Source: an uncultured Collinsella sp. (GTDB lineage: Bacteria > Actinomycetota > Coriobacteriia > Coriobacteriales > Coriobacteriaceae). Taken from it: a DNA stretch of 11,231 nt. Location: contig URWZ01000034.1 in NCBI GenBank assembly GCA_900551625.1, positions 1-11,231 on the forward strand, in the 5' to 3' direction. Under the pieces are notes generated by a model, which was not told the origin of the DNA, ran no database searches, and saw only the letters and a program-made list of their open reading frames with translations. Below are positions 1 through 5,833 of the stretch, in pieces (the stretch's first letter is position 1; each line of letters begins with the position of its first letter). Made by a program: the position numbers and the translations under genes.

Positions 1-56
1 ACAAGTAGCATCGCACGCGGGAACGCCAGCATAGGCTTGCATTAAAAATAAATTGA

Positions 57-92
57 GCCCCGGTGACTTGAATCAGAGGTCATTCCCGGGGC
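57..92 (-). terminator. Hairpin repeat, copy 1; terminator-like for the exonuclease gene
   Basis: A 7-bp GC stem (57-63 with 86-92) continues, after a 3-nt bulge at 83-85, into a 4-bp stem (64-67 with 79-82) around an 11-nt loop. Read on the minus strand it is followed by TCAATTTATTTTTAAT, a U-rich run typical of intrinsic terminators. It lies about 70 nt downstream of the exonuclease stop codon. A near-identical copy occurs at 1072-1106 with a compensatory base-pair change, so the structure rather than the sequence appears to be conserved. Confidence 0.55.
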
Positions 93-162
93 CATCGACC
101 TATAGCTTATCCGCATACGGAAGTTTTATCAAATGCGCTTCAATTGTGGCAGTCGAGAGCCC

Positions 163-897
163 CTACCTCCCCTCCGCCTTCATCTTTAGCAGCAGGTCGC
201 CCAGCTCGGGGCACTTGCTGGAAAGGCGCGTCTGGGGTCGCTCGCCCATCCCCCACCGCTGGCGGACTTCCTGGGCGTGCGGACTCACGTGATAGTCCCC
301 CTCCATCATCTGCTTGAGCAGCTTGGCGGTTACGCGCGCATCGGCAAGGGCGCTGTGGGCGTGGCCCGTCGACTCATCAAACTCGATGCCAAACCACGTT
401 GCCGTGTCACCCGAAGAGACGCACCCGTGGCTGCCCACATCCATAATCGAGGTGTAAAACGCCTGTAGGTCGGCCCAGTCCGCAGGAAATGCGGAAAGGT
501 CGACGTGTTTTGCCTGGCACTCGGTCAAAAGCTGTCGATGGTCCGTCCCGCTCCAGCAAACCACCTGGGCGGAGTAGCGACCGATCCAATCGCTGAGCCT
601 TTTGGTCACCACATAGAGCGGATCGGCCATCGCGGTGTCCACAGCCGATATCCCCGTAAGCTCGCGGACGGGAAACGCAACGCCTTCGGTAAATTCCGTC
701 TGCACAAACTGTGAGAACTCGCCCATAACGTTGCCGTGGTAATCGAGCTTGACAGCGCCGACCTCGATAATCTCATTGCGCAGTCCACGGCGCTGGCGCT
801 GCTTTGGCACCGGCGCAAACTCAAAGTCCAGCACAATCTGGCGCGCAAAGTTCGTCGTATCGATAGCCGAGATACCCGGCGTCTTTTCAGCTGACAC
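163..897 (-). CDS. DEDDh 3'-5' exonuclease (DnaQ/ERI1/KapD-like)
   Basis: A predicted cytoplasmic 3'-5' exonuclease of the RNase T/DnaQ superfamily. With the start used here the protein has 244 residues. Exo I is seen as LDFEF (Asp24, Glu26), followed by EIIEVGAVKLD. ELTGIS is the usual strand after Exo I. An Exo II region is seen as CWSGTD, and Exo III as HAHSALADA with the catalytic His and Asp, so the DEDDh set looks complete. The spacing resembles stand-alone ERI1/KapD-type enzymes, which act on RNA or nucleic acid ends, rather than a polymerase-bound epsilon subunit; the true substrate is unknown. I chose the GTG at 897 because GGAGAAAGG lies 8 nt upstream. An upstream ATG at 999 would add 34 residues but has no visible ribosome binding site and no family-like sequence. 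The last about 45 residues are a charged tail outside the nuclease fold. The gene appears monocistronic, with a terminator-like hairpin downstream. Confidence 0.85.
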   Translation of the reverse strand: MSAEKTPGISAIDTTNFARQIVLDFEFAPVPKQRQRRGLRNEIIEVGAVKLDYHGNVMGEFSQFVQTEFTEGVAFPVRELTGISAVDTAMADPLYVVTKRLSDWIGRYSAQVVCWSGTDHRQLLTECQAKHVDLSAFPADWADLQAFYTSIMDVGSHGCVSSGDTATWFGIEFDESTGHAHSALADARVTAKLLKQMMEGDYHVSPHAQEVRQRWGMGERPQTRLSSKCPELGDLLLKMKAEGR

Positions 898-1071
898 GGT
901 TAGGGCCTTTCTCCGTTGCTTGCCGCTTGCTACATAGGCGGCTACATTGCCGTAAGGATAGGCGCCCGTGCGGACATGAAAGCGGGACGCAATGCCCATG
1001 CGTCAAGCACACGCCATGCAGACGGCCCCAAGAGAGTCGCCCGCTCTATTCAAATGCATGAAAAAGATTTA

Positions 1072-1106
1072 GGCCCGGTGACTTGAATCAGCGGTCATCC
1101 CGGGCC
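1072..1106 (-). terminator. Hairpin repeat, copy 2; terminator-like
   Basis: Same architecture as the hairpin at 57-92: a 7-bp GC stem (1072-1078 with 1100-1106), a small bulge (1098-1099), a 4-bp stem (1079-1082 with 1094-1097) and an 11-nt loop. On the minus strand it is followed by TAAATCTTTTT. The second pair of the outer stem is G-C here and C-G in copy 1, a compensatory change. It begins 2 nt after the stop codon of the possible small gene at 1109-1198, which it could terminate. It also insulates the exonuclease gene from upstream minus-strand transcription. Confidence 0.5.
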
Positions 1107-1108
1107 CA

Positions 1109-1198
1109 TCAGAGCTCGTAGAGCTCTTGGTTGCTTTGGTCTCGCTCTTCACGGCGCTTATCGAACTTTCCGAGGCACTCAAGCAGCATTCGAAGCAT
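1109..1198 (-). CDS. Possible small protein, 29 residues, unknown
   Basis: A short frame starting with MLRMLLECLGKFDKR and ending in QELYEL. It has a hydrophobic amphipathic start and a strongly charged middle (KRREERD). I do not recognise it. The case for it is its position: its TGA stop lies 2 nt before a minus-strand terminator-like hairpin, and it fills a gap otherwise without genes. Against it, no convincing Shine-Dalgarno sequence precedes either ATG (1198 or 1189), and a frame this short can occur by chance. It could also be the tail of a decayed gene, since an in-frame TGA lies three codons upstream of the start. Confidence 0.3.
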   Translation of the reverse strand: MLRMLLECLGKFDKRREERDQSNQELYEL

Positions 1199-1353
1199 AA
1201 CAAGTCACTGCCATTAAGGCATTGACCTCTTGACCAAGCAACGGCGCTGCCCAGCTATCACCCTTGGGCTGCCGTCAACTTTATTCTATCCGCGAGCATC
1301 TGGTTTACCAAATGGATTTTCGGTAAAGGAAGCACGGCACGCCCGCAAAACCA

Positions 1354-1458
1354 CTACGCCCCAAGTGCCGCCATGGGGATCACCGCCACGCCGTCGTCGC
1401 GTGTGTAGGCGATGCTCCCCTTGCCCACCACAACCGCCAAAAACGCCGGCGCGGTATT
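1354..1458 (-). pseudogene. C-terminal remnant of a larger gene, possibly a DUF4143-type ATPase
   Basis: Thirty-four codons are open before a TAG stop and read as a credible protein C-terminus: NTAPAFLAVVVGKGSIAY, then TRDDGVAVIPMAALGA. The beta-strand-rich composition and the D-G-V-A-V-I-P-M-x-A-L ending resemble the C-termini of actinobacterial DUF4143/AAA ATPases, which commonly end in a similar 'xxxVPxxAL' pattern; this match is from memory and uncertain. The frame is closed by a stop at 1459-1461, exactly where the REP-like hairpin cluster begins. No start or upstream domain is visible, so I read it as a gene end left after the 5' part was lost or displaced. Confidence 0.4.
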
Positions 1459-1635
1459 CTAAGACGCGCTTTCCACTTGAAGCCATGTCGATTCTGGGAC
1501 ACAGTTTCCGCTTGAAGGCCGATCCGGAAAATGCGTCCCAGTCTGAGCGCTCATTCCGGGATGCATTTTCCGCGAGGGGCCGATCCGGAAAGGCCATCCC
1601 ACTCTGGAGCTATAATCTGGGACGCGCTTTCCGCC
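1457..1635. repeat. Cluster of REP-like hairpin repeats (two full, two partial)
   Basis: Four related arms of the form CTGGGACGCGCTTTCCGC occur here. Unit 1 (1494-1541) is an inverted repeat with 15 of 17 arm positions paired around a 14-nt loop. Unit 2 (1558-1600) pairs GGGATG with CATCCC and TTTCCG with CGGAAA around a loop sharing GGCCGATC with unit 1. A degenerate half unit lies at about 1459-1485 and another half unit at 1617-1635. The units are spaced about 60 bp apart and their sequences have drifted while the pairing is kept. This is the pattern of non-autonomous palindromic intergenic repeats (REP/BIME- or small MITE-like). Short ORFs through this stretch on both strands are by-products of the repeats. 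Confidence 0.65.
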
Positions 1636-1688
1636 GACATTCCGCCGGCAGCCAACACGACAAAAGAAGGGGCCCCATTCCAGCAATT

Positions 1689-1710
1689 CGAGGACAGGCT
1701 CTTGTCCTCG
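1689..1710. terminator. Perfect 8-bp hairpin just after the ATPase gene
   Basis: CGAGGACA (1689-1696) pairs perfectly with TGTCCTCG (1703-1710) around a 6-nt loop. It lies 18 nt beyond the ATPase stop codon on the minus strand, where a terminator is expected. On neither strand is it followed by a proper U-tract, so it may act as a 3'-end stabilising hairpin or a weak terminator. Confidence 0.35.
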
Positions 1711-1728
1711 AGCAGAGCTACCCCGCCC

Positions 1729-3108
1729 TCACATCTCGGCAAACGAGATCAGCTTGACGTCTCCCCTACTCTCCGCGGTATCCCGACATCCCTGCGTAAA
1801 GCCGCGCTTCGAGAAAATCGCATAGCTTTTTCGTTGCCGTCTAAAGAGCTCGCTTCGATGCACGAGCTTTTGCAGAACATCCTCGCCCACCGGCTCATTG
1901 CGCCATTTGCACTCCGCAAACAGCGCAGTGCCCTCGCCATCGTCGACAATCAAGTCGATTTCTTCCTGCGTATGCGTGCGATTATCCGTCCCCCACCAGC
2001 GCCCGACGCTCGCCGGAACCACATCGAGCTGGCCCGCCCGCGCAAGTTCGTACACGTATTGCCTGCATATAAGCTCAAAGACCGTACCCATGTAATCCGA
2101 TACGTGCGGCTCAATGCGCTTATACGCCATCTCGGCCATATCGTTTTGAATCAGCCCAATGTTCTGCGGCACAAACTTGTACCAGAACCTAAACATCTGG
2201 TCGCTCAGCAGATACACGGCTCGCTTATTGCTCGTCTCGTTTAGGGGCAGCTCGCGCTCGACAATCCCAAGCGACGCCAGCTTATCCACATAGCTCTTTA
2301 CGTTGCTCGCAGGGATTCCCGTAGAGCTCGCAATCTCCGAGATCTTCGAGCGCCCCTGAGCAATTGCTTGCACGATCGCATCATATTGCTCGGGATTGCG
2401 GCACTCTTGCAATAGCAGGTTACTCGGCTCCTCAAAGAGATAGCCCGTAGGAGTAAGAAAAAGACGCCTGATGTTGTCCTTAAACGATACGGTAGGATCG
2501 ACTTTCTCGATATATGCAGGAATGCCGCCCGTCATGCCATAGCAAACCGCAGCGTCTTCGCGACCCATGCTCTGCCACAGGTCGAGGGTCGTCGTAAAAT
2601 CGAGCGGCACGATCTTAAACTGGGCCGTACGCCTACCGTATAGCGGACTCTCGTAGCCCAGCACCTGCTCTTCCATGAACGAAAGCGACGACCCGCACAG
2701 GATAAGCATGAGCTTGGTCTCTTTGTACAGGTGATCAATCTTGTCTTGCAGCAACGAGCTGATCTCGGGATTCGATTGGGCGAGATAGGGATACTCGTCA
2801 ATCACGACAATCAAACGTTCCGTGCGAGCCATGGTGGCCAATGCATCGAACGCCTCGTCAAAACTACGAAACGACACGTCTGCAGTACCAACCGAGCCTG
2901 CAAGTATCGCCTGGCTAAAGCCGTGCAGGTTTGCCTCTGCATTGGTACGACGAGCTTGAAAGTAAATAGCCTTCTTGCCTTGGATGAACTCTGTGATAAG
3001 GCGCGTTTTACCCACACGACGGCGGCCGTAAATCACAGGCATCTCAAAGGAGTCCGTGCCATACAGTCGATTGAGCTCGGACATTTCCGCTGTTCTTCCG
3101 ATAAACAC
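1729..3108 (-). CDS. AAA ATPase with C-terminal DUF234/PD-(D/E)XK-like domain
   Basis: A 459-residue protein of the archaeal-type ATPase family often annotated only as 'ATP-binding protein'. Its cellular role is not established. The N-terminus MFIGRTAEMSEL is the usual entry to this fold. Walker A is GRRRVGKT (28-35), Walker B is LIVVIDEYPYL with Asp104-Glu105, and a sensor-1-like LILCGSS sits at about 135-141. A winged-helix-like segment lies at about 240-285 (ISEIASSTGIPASNVKSYVD). The C-terminal DUF234 region contains EEIDLIVDD (Asp385) and FAECKW (Glu399, Lys401), fitting a PD-(D/E)XK nuclease-like core. The start is GTG at 3108, preceded by AAGGAAGGA 7 nt upstream. The gene stands alone, between a purine permease and a gene-poor repeat region. 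Its promoter is embedded in a perfect 25-bp inverted repeat, which suggests tight control, possibly by the protein's own winged helix (inference). Confident on family, not on function. Confidence 0.85.
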   Translation of the reverse strand: MFIGRTAEMSELNRLYGTDSFEMPVIYGRRRVGKTRLITEFIQGKKAIYFQARRTNAEANLHGFSQAILAGSVGTADVSFRSFDEAFDALATMARTERLIVVIDEYPYLAQSNPEISSLLQDKIDHLYKETKLMLILCGSSLSFMEEQVLGYESPLYGRRTAQFKIVPLDFTTTLDLWQSMGREDAAVCYGMTGGIPAYIEKVDPTVSFKDNIRRLFLTPTGYLFEEPSNLLLQECRNPEQYDAIVQAIAQGRSKISEIASSTGIPASNVKSYVDKLASLGIVERELPLNETSNKRAVYLLSDQMFRFWYKFVPQNIGLIQNDMAEMAYKRIEPHVSDYMGTVFELICRQYVYELARAGQLDVVPASVGRWWGTDNRTHTQEEIDLIVDDGEGTALFAECKWRNEPVGEDVLQKLVHRSELFRRQRKSYAIFSKRGFTQGCRDTAESRGDVKLISFAEM

Positions 3109-3123
3109 AGGGCCGTCCTTCCT

Positions 3124-3179
3124 TTACGTTATAGTTAGCTATATTATACCTTTCTATAATATAGCTAACTATAACGTAA
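3124..3179 (-). promoter_or_regulatory. Perfect 25-bp inverted repeat overlapping the ATPase promoter
   Basis: Positions 3124-3148 and 3155-3179 are exactly complementary over 25 bp, separated by CCTTTC. The repeat is very AT-rich beside GC-rich neighbours. Read toward the ATPase gene it supplies TATAAT at 3148-3143, placing transcription start near 3136, and its inner edge touches the ribosome binding site. A -35 match at 17-bp spacing is poor (TAGTTA), which would fit an activated or tightly regulated promoter. Each arm contains a smaller dyad of the form TATAG-N4-CTATA (3130-3143 and 3160-3173), centres 30 bp apart, as expected for two operator sites. An intrinsic-terminator role is unlikely because no U-tract follows on either strand. 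Confidence 0.7.
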
Positions 3180-3235
3180 TTCGACAAGCGGCGTATGCAA
3201 AAGGGGCGGTTGAAGTGCGGCTCGGCACTGCATGA

Positions 3236-3267
3236 CGTCGGCGGACGAGGCGATGCGTCCGCCGACG
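3236..3267 (-). terminator. 12-bp GC hairpin after the permease gene
   Basis: CGTCGGCGGACG (3236-3247) pairs perfectly with CGTCCGCCGACG (3256-3267) around an 8-nt loop, 17 nt beyond the permease stop codon. It is very stable, but the following minus-strand bases (TCATGCAGTG) lack a U-run, so termination efficiency is uncertain. A weaker AGTGC/GCACT hairpin follows at 3214-3229. Confidence 0.5.
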
Positions 3268-3283
3268 AATAGCACCGAATTGG

Positions 3284-4678
3284 TTACTTCTTGCTCTCGG
3301 GCAAGACCAGATCCACGGCAGCGTCCTTGGCAGCATCGATGTGCTGAGCCACAACCGGCGTCTGCGGAAGGATCAGGTTAAGGACAATGGCCATGATGGC
3401 GGTGGGGGTTACGGCATTGGAGCCGATGACGGTGGACACCCAGGTGGGCATACCCTCGCCGGCAAGGCAACCGCTGGCCATCCAGATACCCAGGCCAAAG
3501 ACGACGGAGGTACCGACGATGGTGGTAGTGCGCTGCGTAAGGCCCTCGCGGGTGAACATGCGCACGCCGTTCATGGTGATGGTGCCAAAGACGCCGACGG
3601 TCGCGCCGCCGATGACGGGCTGCGGGATAGCGGAAAGGACGGCAGAGAGCTGCGGGAACAGACCGGCGATGGCAAAGACGGCCGCGATGATCACAAAGAC
3701 CCACTTGTTGACGACCTTGTTGGAGCAGATGATGCCCACGTTCTGGCCAAGGGCGCTGGTGGGAAGACCGCCCAGCAGGCCGCCGACCATAGAGGTGATG
3801 CCCTGGGACACGATAGCGCCGGAGAGCTCGCGCTCGGTGGGCATACGGTCGATGGAGCCCAAGCAGGCGGCGGAGACGTCACCGATAACCTGAATGGCAA
3901 CCATGGGGAACACGACGGCGAGGGTAATGCAGACCTCGGGATCAAACTCGAGCGCGTAGGGCATGAGCTTGGGAAGGGCGAAGACCTGAGCGGTGGCGAC
4001 GCTGGAGAAATCGATCATGCCAAAGGGGATCGAAACGATCATGCCAACGATCATGCCAAAGAACACGGATCCCAGCTTGAGCGTGCCCTTGCCAAAGTTG
4101 GCGAGCGCAAAGACCACGGCGAAGGTGATAAGAGCGACGCACCAGGCCTGCGGGGTGCCCCACAGCGGCGTGCCCATACCGCCGGCCATATACTTGACGG
4201 CCGTGGGATACAGCGAAACGCCGATGGAGAAGATGACCGTACCGGTCACGACGGGCGGGAACAGCCACTTGATCTTGCTGTAGGCCAGACCAAAGAGGGC
4301 CGCGACGGCACCACCGACAATCTCGCCGCCCAGCAGCGCACCAAAGCTAAAGCCCGAGGCACCCATGGCCTGCAGGGCCGGCAGGAACGCGAACGAGACG
4401 CCCATGACGATGGGCAGGCCGCCGCCGATGCGACGGAAGGGAGCGAAGGCCTGAAGGGCTGTGTCGAGTGCCGAAAGAATGAGCGCAACCTGAATGATGT
4501 CGGTGCTCTGCTGGCTATTAAAGCCGTAGACGCCGGCCATGATGACCGCCGGGGTAATGATGCCGGCAAACGATGCCAGTACGTGCTGAAGGGCACACGG
4601 GATCATTTCCTTAACGGGCGGCATGCCTTCGCGAGTGAACAGGGCTTCGGTGCCGTTTGTAACCGTCTCCTGGGCCAT
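3284..4678 (-). CDS. NCS2-family purine (xanthine/urate-type) permease
   Basis: A 464-residue polytopic membrane protein of the nucleobase:cation symporter-2 family (SLC23-like, 14-helix fold), importing a purine base by ion symport. Family marks: ALQHVLASFAGIITPAVI (the Gln-His pair at 31-32, as in XanQ), GGLPIVMGVSFAF (about 86-98), VIGDVSA (264-270) and GGLPTSALGQNVGI (303-315) with the Gln312-Asn313 pair matching the XanQ Q324-N325 substrate-site region. These favour xanthine/urate transporters over UraA-type uracil carriers. The position of the TM8 glutamate (XanQ Glu272) is Gln263 here (codon CAG, 3890-3892). I chose ATG 4678 (MAQETV) because the 29 residues from the upstream start at 4765 are unlike the family; the Shine-Dalgarno is modest (GGTGG, spacing 4). 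A PAS/HTH regulator is divergently encoded upstream, a plausible controller. Confidence 0.85.
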   Translation of the reverse strand: MAQETVTNGTEALFTREGMPPVKEMIPCALQHVLASFAGIITPAVIMAGVYGFNSQQSTDIIQVALILSALDTALQAFAPFRRIGGGLPIVMGVSFAFLPALQAMGASGFSFGALLGGEIVGGAVAALFGLAYSKIKWLFPPVVTGTVIFSIGVSLYPTAVKYMAGGMGTPLWGTPQAWCVALITFAVVFALANFGKGTLKLGSVFFGMIVGMIVSIPFGMIDFSSVATAQVFALPKLMPYALEFDPEVCITLAVVFPMVAIQVIGDVSAACLGSIDRMPTERELSGAIVSQGITSMVGGLLGGLPTSALGQNVGIICSNKVVNKWVFVIIAAVFAIAGLFPQLSAVLSAIPQPVIGGATVGVFGTITMNGVRMFTREGLTQRTTTIVGTSVVFGLGIWMASGCLAGEGMPTWVSTVIGSNAVTPTAIMAIVLNLILPQTPVVAQHIDAAKDAAVDLVLPESKK

Positions 4679-5030
4679 TTGACCACCAATCCTAGAAGTA
4701 GTTGTTTTCGCATCTAACATTCTATTGTGACGCAGTGCGGGGCTGAGGTTATGCCTTCGTTGCATATCGCATTGAAGATTTCCCTCATTCTCAATAATAA
4801 TTTTTTGTTATCAGACTATTCTTCAGCTGAGATAATACATTTCCGCAGTTCAGGAAAGTGTCTGGTCAAAATAACATCTAACTTTTCTTTTGGTCGACCG
4901 TTTACCGCCAAAATCCTTCCGCTCGTCTGCATTACGCAATGTACCTGCGAATATGCGAGTCAATAGGCACCGTGTTACCATGAGAAAAAATTGTTATGAA
5001 CATTTCCGATTTCACCCAAAGGAGTTGCCC
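4679..5030. other. Shared AT-rich divergent intergenic region
   Basis: This 352-bp stretch separates the permease start from the regulator start. It is clearly AT-richer than its surroundings, especially 4785-4845, and holds no convincing gene. It includes a TCAGCTGA palindrome at about 4823-4830 and AT-rich runs suited to promoters on both strands. I looked for a purine riboswitch ahead of the permease and saw none of its conserved core. The long leaders on both sides leave room for operators. Confidence 0.5.
4808..4836 (+). promoter_or_regulatory. Candidate sigma-70-type promoter for the YheO-like regulator
   Basis: TTATCA (4808-4813, 4 of 6 to TTGACA) and GATAAT (4831-4836, 5 of 6 to TATAAT) are separated by exactly 17 bp. 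Transcription would start near 4843, giving a leader of about 190 nt before the GTG at 5031. An alternative pair, TTGAAG (4772-4777) with AATAAT (4796-4801) at 18 bp, lies just upstream. Confidence 0.35.
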
Positions 5031-5687
5031 GTGAACGAGACCGTACGTCGCTTTTTGCCGATGGTCGATTTCCTGGAGCAGATACTTGGCAAGAACAGCG
5101 AGATCGTCCTGCATGATTTCTCGGATCCCGACCACGCCATCGTCGATATTCGCAACGGTATCGTGAGCGGTCGTAAGATTGGCGGCCCCGCTACCGATCT
5201 TGCGCTCAAGATTATGCACGACCCCAAGTATCGCGACCTGCCGTTTATTACGGGCTGCGAGGGGCGCGGGGCCAGCGGCAAGACGTTGGAGTCCGCGACG
5301 TACTTTATCCGTGAGGACGGCGAGATCGTCGGCATGCTGTGCGTCAACACCGATCTTTCGGCCGTGCGCAACATCAGTGCCATGGCCCAGCAGCTTATGG
5401 CCTGCTTCGACGCCGCGCCGGTCCGCACGGAGCCCTCCCCCATCGAGGTCGAAAGCCTTTCGGAGTCCACACAGGAGCTCATCGACCGCAGTATTTCCGA
5501 GTTGCTGAGGGAGCGCGGGCTGGATGTAGCGTCGCTTGGTCAGAGCGACCGCGTGGACGTCATTCGCCACCTCAACGGCAACGGGGTGTTCATGCTCAAG
5601 GGCGCCGTGGCCTGCGCCGCCACCGCGCTGGGCATCTCGGAGCCCAGCGTCTACCGCTATCTGCAAAAGGTCCGCAAGGAAGGCTAA
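5031..5687 (+). CDS. YheO-like PAS-domain transcriptional regulator with C-terminal HTH
   Basis: A 218-residue protein of the YheO/DauR family. The N-terminal PAS-like domain covers about 1-115: FLPMVDFLEQILGKNSEIVL, HDFSDPDHAIVDIRNG, then an FIREDGEIVGMLCVN strand pair typical of the YheO-like PAS fold. The C-terminal HTH_22 region covers about 165-218, ending in ATALGISEPSVYRYLQKVRK, the recognition-helix segment. The GTG start is decided by AAAGGAG 7 nt upstream; upstream in-frame starts from 4890 give residues unlike the family. The gene is divergent from the NCS2 purine permease across a shared promoter region, the usual arrangement for a regulator and its target, so a purine or related ligand sensed by the PAS domain is a fair inference. 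An intrinsic terminator follows within 6 nt. Confidence 0.8.
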   Translation: MNETVRRFLPMVDFLEQILGKNSEIVLHDFSDPDHAIVDIRNGIVSGRKIGGPATDLALKIMHDPKYRDLPFITGCEGRGASGKTLESATYFIREDGEIVGMLCVNTDLSAVRNISAMAQQLMACFDAAPVRTEPSPIEVESLSESTQELIDRSISELLRERGLDVASLGQSDRVDVIRHLNGNGVFMLKGAVACAATALGISEPSVYRYLQKVRKEG

Positions 5688-5692
5688 CCCAC

Positions 5693-5728
5693 TGATCCCT
5701 TGGGGACGGAGGAAAACGGATCATTTTT
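5693..5728 (+). terminator. Intrinsic terminator of the YheO-like regulator gene
   Basis: TGATCC (5693-5698) pairs with GGATCA (5718-5723) and is followed at once by TTTTT (5724-5728). The loop contains TTGGGGACGGAGG, resembling the GGGGAC core of the repeat terminators at 9004-9042 and 9377-9413. It begins 5 nt after the regulator's stop codon. Confidence 0.5.
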
Positions 5729-5795
5729 GCCCGAGAGGCTGCTGAAGACTTTGTCCTGCTTAGGCTGCGGGCATCGCCCATCGCGACGGCGCCAC

Positions 5796-5810
5796 TATAC
5801 TTTTGAGTAT
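5796..5810 (+). promoter_or_regulatory. Candidate -10 element and small dyad ahead of the U32 gene
   Basis: TATACT (5796-5801) is a 5-of-6 match to the -10 consensus, about 30 nt before the ATG of the U32 gene. It overlaps the dyad ATACT-TTTG-AGTAT (5797-5810). No good -35 is seen at 16-18 bp (ATCGCC at 17). The leader carries AAAGG as ribosome binding site, 6 nt before the ATG. Confidence 0.3.
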
Positions 5811-5833
5811 CTGAGCATTTTGAAAGGCAGGAT

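Noticed and set aside
57..1106. Attachment-site or target-duplication pair bounding a mobile element with the exonuclease gene
   Set aside because: The copies differ by compensatory changes rather than being identical, both look like terminators, and no integrase or transposase lies between them.
1286..1597. 103-codon minus-strand frame through the repeat cluster
   Set aside because: Much of it is translated REP-like hairpin, and its second half is an out-of-frame reading of the gene remnant at 1354-1458.
1531..2244. 237-codon plus-strand frame over the repeat cluster and the ATPase 3' end
   Set aside because: It crosses two unrelated contexts, has no recognisable domain, and is antisense to the DUF234 ATPase.
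3124..3179. Intrinsic terminator for the permease gene
   Set aside because: There is no U-tract on either strand, the stem is AT-rich, and a GC-rich hairpin lies closer to the permease stop codon.
3341..4717. 458-codon plus-strand frame opposite the permease
   Set aside because: Composition is dominated by Gly, Asp, Ala and Lys with no domain, as expected from the antisense of a membrane protein gene in high-GC DNA; the minus-strand frame is a clear NCS2 permease.
4679..4830. Purine riboswitch in the permease leader
   Set aside because: None of the conserved core of the purine riboswitch or its two kissing loops could be found.
4932..5666. 244-codon minus-strand frame opposite the YheO-like regulator
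   Set aside because: Antisense shadow; the plus strand has a good ribosome binding site and clear PAS and HTH features.
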